From positions 542,414-606,413 of the forward strand of contig CANNZV010000426.1 in NCBI GenBank assembly GCA_947561585.1: a DNA stretch of 64,000 bases, written 5' to 3'. Shown piece by piece: positions 23,331 to 35,480 of the stretch; the stretch's first letter is position 1, and each line of letters starts with the position of its first letter. The position numbers and the translations under genes are program-made. Origin of the DNA: Caprella mutica (taxonomy: Eukaryota > Arthropoda > Malacostraca > Amphipoda > Caprellidae). Below the pieces are notes generated by a model. It searched no databases. It saw only the letters and a list, made by a program, of their open reading frames with translations, and was not told the origin of the DNA.

Positions 23331-24814
23331 GTGATTAAGCCAGGCCATTCACTTAAAAAGAGATCCATTATGAAGATTGTTGATGCTGAGACTGTATATG
23401 ATGAACCATTGAATATTGCTGAGAAGTTTAATGTGGATTTTGCGAATGTTGGTAGCGGAATTGCCGAGTCTTGTCCTAATGTTATTAGTTACTTTTTAAA
23501 TTGGTTAACTGGTAGCTACTGTAATTCTTTCCGGTTCAAACCTTTGTTCTCCTCTGATGTTTGTAAAATTATAAATTCACAAAAGAATAAATCATGTCCA
23601 GTTACTGTCGTTCCAGTTCATATTCAAAAATATATTAGAGAAATAATTTCTCCTGTTTTATGTATTCTAATAAATAAGTCTGATGTCTTGCGTGTTTCCT
23701 AGGTCTTTGAAATTAGCTAGAGTTATTCCTCTTTATAAGAGTGGTGATAGTACTGATACTGCAAACTACAGGCCGATATCTGTATTGTCTGTCTATAGTA
23801 AAATATTTGAAAAGGCCGTTCACCAGCAATTGTATAATTACTTCGAGGATAAGGATATATTTTTCAACGGTCAATATGGTTTCAGAGTAAAGAGGGGTAC
23901 TTTGCAATCGTGTACTGGTATGATGCAGTATCTGTATGATAACTTGGATAAGGGAAGCAACGTTTTGTCGATATTCTTAGATTTTCAGAAGACCTTTGAT
24001 TCTGTAGACCACAGCGTGCTGTTGCACAAACTGTATCACTATGGTGTGAGGGGCTTTACCTATGACTGGCGTAAATTTTATTTGAGTGAGCGTGCTCAGT
24101 ATGTTAATGTAGACAATGTTAATTCATCAACTTGTTTTCTAACTCATGGTGTACCCCAAGGATCAGTTCTTGGCCTGATTTTGTTTTTAGTCCTGATCAA
24201 TGATCTCCCTAATTCATCTAATTTGCTTAGGTTCAATCTTTTCCGATGATGACAGCACTATCACGTATAGTTTTAGTCCACAAGATTCTAATTTGGTCAG
24301 CACTATTGTGAATAGCGAGTTAGATCAAGTTTTTAAGTGGTTATGTTCTAATAAAATTCAAATTAATGAGGAAAAGACCATATGTATTATATTTTCCTAC
24401 AAGAATAAAATAACCATATCAGAACTTAGACTAGGAACAAGTACTCTAGTTCAGACTGTAAATGCGATTTTTCTGGGATTGCATTTGGATGAGAATCTGA
24501 GAATTGCGTCACACGTTGAATATGTTTCCCGTAAGGTTTCAAGGTCCTCCGGTATATTAAACAAAGTGAAGCATCACTTTCCCACTGATATCATGATAAA
24601 TTTGTACTACTCATTAATCCATCCTTATCTTACGTATGCAATAGAATCCTGGTTCTGTGCACCTAATTACCTAACAAATAGAATCACTATTCTGAAAAAA
24701 AGATGTTTACGTAATGTTTATAATTTACCTTATGATGCTCATACAATAGACTATTTTAGTATTTCTGAAATATTGACTCTACCTTACCTTTATAGACGCT
24801 CTGTACTAATATAA
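23331..24814 (+). pseudogene. Reverse transcriptase remnant of the LINE
   Basis: Three overlapping frames cover one RT domain: 23331-23702, 23683-24249 and 24200-24814. Visible motifs are ANYRPISVLSVYSKIFEK (RT block 1-2), LDFQKTFDSVDH (catalytic block A, the first Asp intact), HGVPQGSVLG (block B) and FSDDDSTI (block C, the FxDD-type catalytic site) with the thumb region after it. The two frame shifts, near 23690-23700 and 24220-24245, inactivate it. RT of this type makes cDNA by target-primed reverse transcription. Confidence 0.88.
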
Positions 24815-25177
24815 AGGTTTAAGACAATTAATGTTGAGTATGATTGTAATCTTTTGAATATGCTTGTCCGTAATAGGGATGTAAATTGTACACTCTATCA
24901 TCACCCGTAATAGGAATGACTATGCTTTACCAAGATAAAGGAGAGCTATTTCACAAAATTGTATTCTGTTTAGAGGTGTTTAATTGTGGAATAATTTACC
25001 CATGAAAATTAAAACTTAAGTCGCTTAATTTTCAAAAGGCACATTGGTGAATTGTATAATGGATTGTAATATCATTGTGTTTCTTTGTTTCTTATTTTAA
25101 TTGCATCCAGTACCGTATTGTCTAACTCTAATAATAATTTTTCTTTAATCTCTCCTTTAATAATTCCATAAATAAAT

Positions 25178-25260
25178 ATTCATTTTTTATATAGGTGATA
25201 TTCATTTTTTATATAGGTGATATTCATTTTTTATATAGGTGATATTCATTTTTTATATAT
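25178..25260 (+). repeat. 22-bp tandem tail of the LINE
   Basis: Four near-perfect copies of a 22-bp unit containing TTTTTTATATAGGTGATATT at the very 3' end of the retrotransposon. Confidence 0.85.
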
Positions 25261-25265
25261 GATAG

Positions 25266-26339
25266 TATGTTGTTGTAGGTATGAATAAATTGTATGCTTC
25301 ATGAATAAATTGTATCATTGTATCATTATTTAGTTAAGGGGACCGTACATGGAAAAATCTGAAAATTAAATCGATTTTTTTTTATTCTGTGAAAATTTAC
25401 TACAGTGAGTCAGGTGGCGCCTGATAATACCCCCACCTTTGAGTGGCTAATAGAGAGCATCGGGGTCTCACGGGGATTGAGTGCCGCACAGAGCAATAAT
25501 CGAACTTTTGAGGTTTTTTATCCTTATTTTCTGACACTTCTAAGAAGTGTAAAATTTTTGTATTCAAAAGTATAGAACTATTTTTTGGTTGAAGCTATGG
25601 AACTGCGGTTTTTGCAAATCATTTTTCAGGAAATTCTCTACAAAAAACTGAGAGTCAATTTTTGAATTTAGAATTTTTTTTCGATATCTAAAATTTTGAT
25701 TTTTTTTTTGGAGAAAAATGATCTTTTCGAAAACTAATACGAATTAAAAATCGGTTTCCACTATTTCGTAGAGAATCGAATTGCAATTCGAATGCAAAAA
25801 AAAACCAAAAACGTAGCTTAAAAATTGTCTTAGTTCTATATTTTTTAAAAAGGTTCGAAATTCGTTCGAATTTCGAATAACTCATTTTCTATGAGTCCAA
25901 TTAAAAAAAATGTCAGTAACAAAAATGTCTTAGAATTCAATTTTACATATACGTACAAAGTTTCATAAACATAACTTCATTAATAAATTTTTTCCGAAAT
26001 CCATGTTAAGAAGGGGATTTAAACTTCGTAAGTTTTTTTTAACAGCATTTCAAAGGAACCTTAATGAAGGTAAACAATCACAGATTATTTTTATAGGAAA
26101 TTTTTTAATGAAAATCTTATATTTATATAACTTATATAAATGCACGAAATAGTAGGGTAGGTACAACTGTCGCTTAAAGTACTATAAGATAAAAAAGGTG
26201 TTATTTTTCAACTTTACTTACGTAGATATCTGTGTAACTACAGATATCTACTACATGATTGCATACCTACATGCAAACTAATATGCAATAGTTAATAATC
26301 GTTCACTAAACTGAATACAATATAAAAATATATTATTTC
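25266..26339. other. Non-coding, between LINE and 19-bp array
   Basis: AT-rich with long A/T homopolymers. It contains a degenerate repeat with GGGACCGTACATGGAAAAAT (25339). A stretch (AACAGCATTTCAAAGGAACC, about 26041) recurs near 63850. No gene is seen. Confidence 0.5.
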
Positions 26340-26606
26340 ATTTTCTGATTCTTAATGTTTGTTTGGTGTGAATAAATGAAGAATATATTAGAATAGAATA
26401 TTGAATTGTCACACCTTTTTTTTATTTTTATAGAAATTTTCTAATCAGAGAAAATGTGGCAGAAAAGGGTAACCAAATCAAAATAATTAAAATTTTAAAA
26501 ACAATACTGTATATTAAGTGTTTATTGTCAATTGTAAAACCTCGATCTGATTAAAATCAATGTTTGACTAGCTACTTGGTAGACGAATGAATTATTTGTT
26601 AAACCA
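26340..26606 (+). mobile_element. Fragment related to hAT interior
   Basis: TTTGGTGTGAATAAATGA, a GTCACACC segment, AATCAGAGAAAATGTGG and TTTGACTAGCTACTTGGTAG match, in order, the interior of the hAT copy at about 43990-44220. No termini are visible. It abuts the 19-bp array. Confidence 0.55.
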
Positions 26607-27600
26607 TATCAAACGGCACGGATAATCATACGGCGCACAGATGATCAAACGGCGCACAGATGATCAAACGGCGCACAGATGATCAAACGGCGCACAGATG
26701 ATCAAACGGCGCACAGATGATCAAACGGCGCACAGATGATCAAACGGCGCACATATGATCAAACGGCGCACATATGATCAAACGGCGCACAGATGATCAA
26801 ACGGCGCACAGATGATCAAACGGCGCACAGATGATCAAACGGCGTACATATGATCAAACGGCGCACAGATGATCAAACGGCGCACAGATGATCAAACGGC
26901 GCACAGATGATCAAACGGCGCACAGATGATCAAAAAGCGCACAGATGATTAAACGGCACACAGATGATTAAACGGCACACAGATGAGCAAACGGCACACA
27001 GATGAGCAAACGGCACACAGATGAGCAAACGGCACACAGATGAGCAAACGGCACACAGATGAGCAAACAGCACACAGATGAGCAAGCGGCACACAGATGA
27101 TCAAACGGCACACAGATGATCAAACGGCACACAGATGATCAAACGGCACACAGATGATAAAACGGCACACAGATGATCAAACGGCACACAGATGATCAAA
27201 CGGCACACAGAGAATCAAACGGCGCACGGAGAATCAAACGGCGCACGGAGAATCAAACGGCGCACGGAGAATCAAACAGCGCACGGAGAATCAAACAGCG
27301 CACGGAGAATCAAACGGCGCACGGAGAATCAAACGGCGCACGGAGAATCAAACGGCGCACGGAGAATCAAAAGGCGCACGGAGAATCAAAAGGCGCACGG
27401 AGAATCAAACGGCACACGGAGAATCAAACGGAGCACGGATAATCAAACGGCGCACGGAGAATCAAACGGCGCACGGAGAATCAAACGGCGCACGGAGAAT
27501 CAAACGGCGCACGGAGAATCAAACGGCGCACGGAGAATCAAACGGCGCACGGAGAATCAAACGGCGCACGGAGAATCAAATGGCACGCGGGGAATCAAAC
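26607..27600. repeat. 19-bp minisatellite, about 52 units
   Basis: Unit of the type ATGATCAAACGGCGCACAG. Subfamilies follow one another along the array: CGCACAGATGATC (to about 26935), CACACAGATGAGC (about 26985-27090), CACACAGATGATC (to about 27205), and CGCACGGAGAATC (to 27600). The 3' edge runs straight into a SINE-like sequence. Nineteen is not a multiple of three, so the open frames through it repeat only every 57 nt, and I regard them as non-genic. Confidence 0.95.
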
Positions 27601-27770
27601 GAAAATGAAGAGGTGATAGGAAATGAAGCCTACGAGAACCTACCAAAAAAATCTAAGATCCCTTAGTTGAAGAGCATAAAACTAACGCTATCCTTTAAAA
27701 CTGCAAGTAGTGTTAAAAAAATGATAGACATGATAAAAAAAAACAATTCATAAATTACATTTACTACATA
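27601..27770 (-). repeat. SINE-like repeat, partial, beside the 19-bp array
   Basis: AAATGAAGAGGTGATAGGAA, GAAGCCTACGAG and CTAACGCTATCCTTTAAAAC match the 5' half of the family. The missing half is replaced by the 19-bp array. Confidence 0.6.
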
Positions 27771-30316
27771 CAGTATCAGGATAGAGCCCTGTAGGTGGAT
27801 GAAATGAATATGTGATAGAGTATGAGGCCTAATTTAAGGCCCGTTTAAACGCTACGATAAATTGAAGCAATTTATTCGAGATATAGCGCAATTAAGTTTC
27901 CGATTGAAACAACATTAGGCTGGAACTTATTTACGCTTTATCTCTAATTTTCCAGCTTCCAAATTTTTTGATAATTTTTTTCACATGACTGGAGGCCGTT
28001 GATATAGATTGTTTTCATGATTGTTAAATAACCGTGTAGTGTGGTTCAAGAGTCTCTGTCCCCCGAAGTACATATATTTGATGCTATAGGTTAGGAGCAT
28101 GTTGAATCTGCACCCTTCATTAATCGGTTCCCACCAATAAAATCCAAAAAATAATAATATTCCATCAAACACCCCTATGCATCACAACTTGCAATTCTAT
28201 TTTGATTCAGCCAAAACGGGAAATAAAAATAACTTAATCTTACTATTTGACACAACCCCTGATTCAAAAATGTTTGAATATGTATGAGGATTTCTGTTTA
28301 CAAGTTTTCTATAAAATTCATCATTAAGAAGTAAAACATTTATTAGAAAGAACAAATGTTGCTCTTTAGTCTTTCCAATGGTGTGCGTGGTTTAATTTTC
28401 CCATATCTGATGCATTTTTTATATTATTGAAAGGGACGGTGATCGCTTAAGCTGCTGATTGTTGGGGTATTTACCTTATCTGAAATTAACAACAAATGTA
28501 CCTTTCCTGACACCTAAATCTTATCCTAACCTACCGAAAACTTAATTGCGCAATATCTCGAAAACAAGGTGCTTGTACAACAAATGGTATTCGTGAAAAA
28601 TGTCTAAAAATTGGTCCTCTTACTTACATGTACAGGGTGTCCGACACTTCTGTTGCCAAACTTCAACATAAGGTTGCATTCGTCGTAATAAACACTTTAT
28701 ATTCCATGAAGGAATGGTCTAAAATGCTTAGTTAAAGAGTTACAATGTTAGGAAAGTAGTATCTGTACCATTTATTATTATTAGTTAACATATTTTTTTT
28801 TAATGTTGCGATAAGAAACAAAACATTTTCAACTGTAATTATTAGGAGCACAAGAAACATAATCTTAAATTAGGTTACATGTTTAAAGAATGTGTTCAAT
28901 TTGCCGCCCATTTCTTGCGATGCAAGCGTTCAAAAGTTTTTCCGCAAGGATTCGTGAAACTCCTAGTGGCTTTGCTCGCGTCCGACAATCATTGGACAAA
29001 CGTTTGAACGGCTGTATCGCAACAAATGGGAGGCAGTTTGAACACATTCTGTAAACATGTAACCTAATTTAATATTATGTTTCTTGTCTTACTGTTAATT
29101 TTTTTTGTTTCTTATCGCAAAATTAAAATAATAACGTTAACTAATAATAATAAATGGTACAAATCTACTTTCCTAACCTTGCAACTCTTTAACTAAGCAT
29201 TTTAGACCATACCTTCATGGAATAAAAAGTGTTTATTTCGACGAATGCAACCTTATGTTAAAGTTCTGCAACAAAAGTGTCGGACACCTTGTATACCAAA
29301 ATATCGAAAACCAAAGGTAGACTTAAAGCACAAATTTAGTATATCACTATCGTCTAAAACTAAAAAGCGGAATTAAAAACTGATGCACATAATGAAAAAT
29401 TTATAGAGAAAATACAAAATCTAATTTAAAGCAGTTTAAGGTAGCCATGAATGGAATAAAAAAAGGGATTTTCACAAGAAATAGGTACCTAACTTCTACT
29501 TAACAATTGGAAATAAAAGAGAAGGTACGAATTAGATATCAGTTAGTTCACTTCCTTCTACCACCTAAACCTTCGATATATGGAGCCCATGAATTGTTAT
29601 AAAATTCGGTTAAATTTGTGGTTTAGGTCCGCCTCAGATTTTCGATATTTTAAAAGGTAAAATGATTCATTTCAAGAAGTTTTTCTCAAAAATATCATTT
29701 GTTGTGGAAACCTAGTTTTGGAGTTATAGCGAAATTAATTTTCCGATAGGTTAGGTTAACTTTGGAGGGTGTGAGGAGATGCATTTTTAGTCTATTTCTG
29801 ATATAACATCAAAAATATGTATATCGAAAGACGTGCCGCACCAAACTCCCCTGCAAGTACGACAGGCTAGCGGATAGAACGAATTACATAAACGTTTTCA
29901 TCACAAAACGATCTCATAAAAAGTAAAGAGCAGAAAATTCGCGATAAAATGCAAACGAGTAACCTGCCTAATGTTATACCTACCGGAAAGCTAAATTGAG
30001 TTATATCTCGAAAACAAAGCGCTCCACAGAAATTTGTATTCGTGAAAATATTTTTAAATAGCTCTTTTTACCTATATTAGGCTAAATAAAGTGTCAAAAT
30101 ATAGAAAATTGGAGGTTGACCTAACCTAAAGACAAAAATAACCAAAAATTAAGACATAATATTGAACAAAATATTATTAAAAATGACATTAGCAAAAAAC
30201 TAGATTGTACCGGCCATATTATGAATAGAGATCGCACATGTACAATCTTTAAGTATTGGTCTGAAGATACTACCTATATGTTCTGCAACAGACATTTCAT
30301 ATACTTGTTATGTAGA
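27771..30316. other. Non-coding, old repeats around the mariner foldback
   Basis: Outside the foldback element, the sequence ATCTCGAAAACAA then GTATTCGTGAAAA occurs at about 28553-28610 and again at about 30004-30050, indicating an older dispersed repeat. No coding frame of note. Confidence 0.5.
28633..29291. mobile_element. Mariner-type foldback element (two inverted 3' halves)
   Basis: CAGGGTGTCCGACACTT at the left and its inverse AGTGTCGGACACCTTG at the right, flanked by TA dinucleotides (28631-28632 and 29292-29293). Both halves carry the end of a transposase frame reading toward their own terminus: NGCIATNGRQFEHIL on plus (to about 29053), and a related CIARNGRQIEHIL on minus. The element is thus a head-to-head fusion of two 3' ends of a Tc1/mariner-like transposon. 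It sits inside an older repeat containing ATCTCGAAAACAA. Confidence 0.8.
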
Positions 30317-30575
30317 TAGGGTAACGCAGGTAAATTGCAGTCTTTTAATTTTTAATTGCGGCCCTCTCAAGAGAGTCTCTAAAACATTCTGAACCGAAAT
30401 TAAATTAAACTGTTGCATACCTAGTACCAAAAGAAGCGCAGAGCACGCTATTATTGTCGCTATATTCATTAATTTAAGTTTGTAGCGAGTGTTTTGAACC
30501 TAGATAGGCTATGATGTTTTTTGTTGTTAGAAGCCACAGTTACTTAGTGTGCCGCAATTTACCTGTTCGACCCTA
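30317..30575 (-). mobile_element. TAGGGTCA-type MITE, copy d
   Basis: TAGGGTAACGCAGGTAAATT at the left and ATTTACCTGTTCGACCCTA at the right. The interior contains CTCTCAAGAGAGTCTCTAAA, inverted relative to copies a and c. Confidence 0.75.
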
Positions 30576-31020
30576 CATAGATACCTGAACATCAATCTCA
30601 CCTAATGCACCTAACCGTTGTATTGTGCTAGTCTATTAATTATTTATTTCGACTGATTAGATGGAAATACCCACGAGCTTCAATTTGATTCTACATTTGA
30701 CAGTAAATCACTTAAGTATTTATTCACAGCCAACACGTCTTGCCTCCATGAATGTTCAGATCATAATGGGAATTTTATCATAATTTTTACAGTCAATCTT
30801 TTCTCTTATTTCTGGGTTTGGTTTCGTATATTTTGGTGTTCGCGATGTTAAAGATTAAGAAATGACGATAGTAGTAAAACAAAGTAGCAAATATCTATCA
30901 GAAATTGAACATCCTAATGTTACTTTCTATCAGATATTTTGTATTTACCCTACTAATACGGTAATACCGAAAATATTATACTACAATAAGATGCACTACT
31001 CTCGCCAATTTGAAATATAG

Positions 31021-32243
31021 TAAGGACAATCGAGGTATGTTGTGTGCGTGACGTCATAATTATTTAAAACAATTGAAGAAAGTAAATTTGTAAAAAAATA
31101 GTTATTAAATTGCATAATATAATACATAAATATATATTAAATAAATTATTTAACCTGCTACACTCCTAATTTTCTTTTCAAATTTGTTCCCTTGATTATG
31201 TCCCGTCACAAATCACTCAAGTGTCGCAACCTATCAATATAAATATATATACAGGCAGGCCTCGCTTTAAGTACAACTCACTTTAGTAAAAGTGGTCCTA
31301 ATTTCGAGTCATGATTCAAAATAAGAACCGTTCGTAGACAATTTTCTGTGATTATTTCACGGTAACTAAAAAACATGAAAATTGTAATCCAGATGAGGTT
31401 ATTAGAAGCAATTGGTTCAGAAATTCAACATGTATCATTTTAGGGTAAGTTCCGTGTTATCGCACGGTTCCATATTTTCGAACACGTAAAAATCTTTACA
31501 TAATAATCATTATTTAACTTTTATTTCAATTGGTATCCATGATACCAATTAGAATAGAAGTTAAATAAAAATTATAATATTTTCTTCTCTGACGTGTCCG
31601 AAATTGTAGAACCAACCAATAACTTGGAACTTAGTACCCTACTACCAAAATTTTTTCATAGAGCATAAAATTTCTGTTTGTTAAATGTAGCACAAGTATC
31701 TATTAATTACTCACGTATACTGATGTGAGGGTTAAGCTATGGATGGATTTTAAAACATTTAATAAATGCACGACTTCAAACTTTTTCATCATAGTCACAA
31801 ACAATGAAAGATTGAAATTAATAATAATATGCTTATATATACGTTTTACTCTTATAATAAATTTTTTTACTATAACTCATAGAAAATAAGGTCTAAATCA
31901 AGGAGAGATAATTATAAATTTCTAGTTATTTTTATTCGCTTTAGTTACCGTTTGGTAACTAAACTGAGTCGTAATTTGGTAACTAAAGCGGGGGATGCCA
32001 GTATAATTATATATATTGGCATTCCTAGTAAGTTAGTTATTGAAGAGTAAAGCTTTGTGAGCTGTTATCACAAATCGAGTAATTTGTGACAGTGACTTTA
32101 ACAAGGCAACACACATAAATAGAAAATTAAGGTTAAGCAGTGTGAATAACATGAATAGATTCATCACTGTTTCTTATAATGTGTTGCTGTTGTGTTGCTG
32201 CTGTTATGACGTCACGCAAACAACATACCTGGATTGTCCTTAC
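31021..32243. mobile_element. GACGTCA-type palindromic MITE, copy 1 (interrupted)
   Basis: Left TAAGGACAATCGAGGTATGT then GTGACGTCATAA. Right TTATGACGTCACGC then ACATACCTGGATTGTCCTTA. Removing the nested 0.75-kb transposon leaves about 470 bp. Inverted similarity extends outward to GGTAATACC (about 30955), so the true terminal repeats may be about 70 bp longer on each side. Confidence 0.75.
31252..32001 (-). mobile_element. 0.8-kb TA-flanked transposon, copy 2, nested
   Basis: Inverse of the copy at 12577. It starts CAGGCAGGCCTCGCTTTAAG, ends CTAAAGCGGGGGATGCCAG, and is flanked by TA. It interrupts the GACGTCA-type MITE at 31021-32243, so it inserted after that element. Confidence 0.82.
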
Positions 32244-32995
32244 TATATTTCAATTCTAGTTCCCGCTTTCGAAACCATGTGGCATAGAAAATTGAAATGG
32301 TCGAAAGTAGTGTATAATATCTTTGCTAATACTTTCTTAAAAGAACGGAAGTCAATATATTTATTATAATATGGATTGTATAGTATCGAATTTCACCTAC
32401 AATCTAAGCATTTGATTAACCAGTTTTCATTTTATGATTGTAAGTATAGAGAAGAATTTTTTTTAGGGTCAGGATTATCAAAATGTTTGAATAGATTTAC
32501 TAATTATGAATTGAGTGACTTAATTACGTCCATTTTCACTTGTTGCCAAATGTTATGTGTTGGTATTTTGCTTCGTTGTCGAGATATCGGAAATTTTTTG
32601 ATATATACATACTTATATTTTATAGGGAATTTCACTTAAAACAAACATTGTTTGACGAAAACCTAAATTATAAAACTTCTTAGTTTTTACTATATTGACT
32701 CCTACCAAATTATTCACAAGTGCTTACGTTATTTAACAGATGATATTTAGTAGAAAATTAACGAAATATATGGAACTAAGAAGTATTTTGGATACCAAAA
32801 ATTATAGTCACCTAAATAGTTAATTAAACAGTCACGTAAATTAACTATTTAGGTGACTTTATAATTTGTAGAAAAATAAATATTACAGACAATAATTACT
32901 ATTTTACTACATTTAATAACATTAGAATGTGTTGGTAGTAAGGTCTGTTGTGTTAATGTGTATGTGTAACTTTTTTAATGTGTATGCTTGGTGAA

Positions 32996-33040
32996 AGACA
33001 TTTGGCCGAAAGACATTTGGCCGAACGGACATTTGGCCGA
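32996..33040 (+). repeat. TTTGGCCGAA cluster, left
   Basis: Three tandem units of GACATTTGGCCGAA(A/C). It pairs in inverted orientation with the cluster at 39984. A second inverted match lies inside, at 33255-33282 and 39838-39865 (CGGAAAAGTGTATCCGTC). Confidence 0.7.
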
Positions 33041-34795
33041 AAGAACTTTATTTTGAAAAAAATGGATAGCAATATTATTTAATTTAATAAAAATAATTAA
33101 TTTAGATAATATAATAACCTAACCAATGATAACAAGTTCAAAAGTATGAAGAGAAGCTTCACCACTCCTTATATTTGCGATGAAATCCATGATCAGGAAA
33201 AATTCAAATTGATGAGCAATATATGATTGCAGTTCGTAATATGGATACACACTATGTACAATCGCGGAAAAGTGTATCCGTCCAATTGCTGAGGCGCGCA
33301 TGAATAATCTAGTTCCCACTGTACCACGGATTATCATACGCTACCCCAAATTCTCATTTTACCCCCGCATGTAAGAAATTTCGATTCTTTTTAATGCAGT
33401 GCGGGACATTTCGTCTTCAGCCATCATGGTGAAAGGTCATCAAATTTCTCTCTCTCTATTTAAAAACTTGTGTTTTAGGCAGATCGAAAATTAATCTTTC
33501 TTTAGATACTAATTTCACTTAGCCTGGATAAGTTATTCTTCAGTCTTTCTAGCTGAGGACTCTATTTTTTATTGTCATGCTCATATGGAACTATATCTTT
33601 TACTTATACATTTGTAAATGAATTTTTTTTCGCTTCTTCTATTTTCTAAGTTCTAGATTCAAAATTTTAAGCTGTATTTTTCAACTCGGTGAAAAATTGT
33701 TAAATCTACCATTTTTAGGCAGCTTAATCCTTGAAATTGAGACATTCGAAAGACTGATCAGATTTCTGAGCTAGTTTTTTTCTTCTTGGATATGAACTCT
33801 AAATATTTTTACCGGTTGAGTTTTTGCTTTTTGCTGATAGCTGAGACGAAGTCCAGCTCTATATCAAGTGTTTCTGTTCTGGAGATCATTTCGAATTATA
33901 AATTTATCAATATTTCACAGATTTTCTTGAAATTGCTGATGGAATTTGAAATTCATTACCAAAATGTGTTCTTTCAAAACTTTTGTATCTTTACTTCTGA
34001 ACTTTGAAATAATACCGAACTTCAGAATTTTTTTTAGAACATTTTTCTATAGCTAGTGGAACCATTTTTTATAGGTATCCAAACCTGCAAAATGTCGAGA
34101 TTTGGAACGGTTTACGAAATAGCTAAATTAGATTTTATGCACTTCTTTACATTACTTTGTACTAGAGTCATTAAGCAGTGCCCGCACAGTATTAAACTAT
34201 TTAATTTAAAAAAAATACGGAAATCTACTTTATATTATTGTGCCTAAATTCCTTTGAATACGATCTGTAGACATGGAATAGAAAGAAAAGAAAAAACACC
34301 TGAGCTGTAGCTTTTAACCACATTTTATTTTTTATTTTAGCCTCTAGACTCCTAGAGTTTAGGTAGGTATATACTTTATTAATTGTTTTATTATGCATAT
34401 GATTCTTCCATTCGTAAATAGCCGCCGGTTTACGTCAATACTTCTATAATGTAGACTGCAGTATATACTTTTTGTTTAAACTGTTCTTTCTGTATTTATA
34501 AATACCTTTAAATTTAAATCTTTTTCAGGTTTAGTCTCACAATACCTATAGATATAACCATATTTATGCACTTTAAAAAAAGGGAAAACCTACGAATAAT
34601 TTTCTAAACAGCTTGATGCTCAAGGTTAGTGTTAAACGGTAAATGTAATTACGTATATTCACCTAATTTATTTTTCCCGTAATTTTTAGCTTGTAACTCT
34701 ACTACCAAATTCTCGCTTTTTATTTTGTGCAGGTAACTCTTTAAGAAATTTCTTTCTTTCTGGGTAGCTAAGTATTTATAAGCCTGCATGAGCTC

Positions 34796-35029
34796 TAGAG
34801 TCACGCAGGTAAATTGCGGCCCTTTAATTTTTAATTGCAGCCCTCTCAAGAGAGTCTCTAAAACATTTTGAATCGAAATTACATTAAAATGTTGCATAGC
34901 TATCAAAAGAAGCACAGTGAATGCTATAACTTATTAATTTAAGTTTTGACGTGTGTTTTGAAGCTATGATGTTTCAGTTGTTAGAGGCCGCAGTTAGTGA
35001 GTGGGCCGCAATTTACCTGCGTGACCCTA
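34796..35029 (-). mobile_element. TAGGGTCA-type MITE, copy e
   Basis: TAGAGTCACGCAGGTAAATT at the left, and AATTTACCTGCGTGACCCTA at the right. It lies in the duplicated segment at a site not occupied in the first copy of that segment. Confidence 0.75.
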
Positions 35030-35034
35030 TCATG

Positions 35035-35480
35035 AAGCTGTTTGTGGTGGACTTTGGCCTCGAACTGTTGTAATTTGGATTATTAATTGTCTTTTTTCAT
35101 TCTTATTATGTTTATCTTTTTACCCCACTTGCAGTTTTACAGGGTAGCACTAGGTTTATGCTTTCAAACTACAAGGTCTTAGACTTTTGGGTTTGTTAGG
35201 CTTGTAGGCTTAATTTACTATCCCCTTTTCATTTTAATCTTCCATACGTGAGTGCAGCCTCCGGACCTTAAATTGGGTCCTTTTTATTCTTTAAAGTGAA
35301 TGCATTCTCGGAGTAGCTCTTCTGTATCCATGAGCATTGTCACCGACTGTGGTAGGTGACTTTGTTCTTGAAGCCACTTTCCTTTCTGACTGCTTCTTCC
35401 AGTCCCTTGTATTTAATTTCATTGTCAGCGATATGGCCTTTGGTTCGAAAGAAAACGTTAAACCCCTACTTAAATTAACA
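35035..35480 (+). repeat. SINE-like dispersed repeat
   Basis: Plus-strand copy. Its position is the counterpart of the copy at 2330 within the duplicated segment, so it was probably duplicated with it. It ends GTTAAACCCCTACTTAA. Confidence 0.62.

Larger units (their letters stand above)
23325..25265 (+). mobile_element. 5'-truncated, frameshifted LINE (Jockey/CR1-type)
   Basis: Reverse-transcriptase coding remnants on the plus strand followed by an AT-rich 3' region. It ends in about four 22-bp tandem repeats (ATTCATTTTTTATATAGGTG core, 25178-25260), a typical non-LTR 3' tail. No endonuclease domain or ORF1 is present, so the copy is 5'-truncated. The boundaries are approximate. Confidence 0.85.
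30576..33654. other. Non-coding outside the nested transposons
   Basis: Apart from the MITE, the nested transposon and the TTTGGCCGAA cluster, I see AT-rich sequence and small chance frames only (for example 32142-32639, which includes the MITE arm). Confidence 0.5.

Noticed and set aside
26607..27600. CRISPR array
   Set aside because: The units are contiguous 19-bp tandem repeats without spacers, in a eukaryotic genome with spliced genes.
27173..27608. Two Arg/Thr/Asn-rich plus-strand frames in the 19-bp satellite
   Set aside because: They arise because three 19-bp units make a 57-nt period without stops. There is no conserved flank, start context or splice partner.
33119..33337. 72-codon minus-strand frame near the TTTGGCCGAA cluster
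   Set aside because: It lies in the inverted repeat shared with 39.8 kb, with no homologous open frame there and no splice context.
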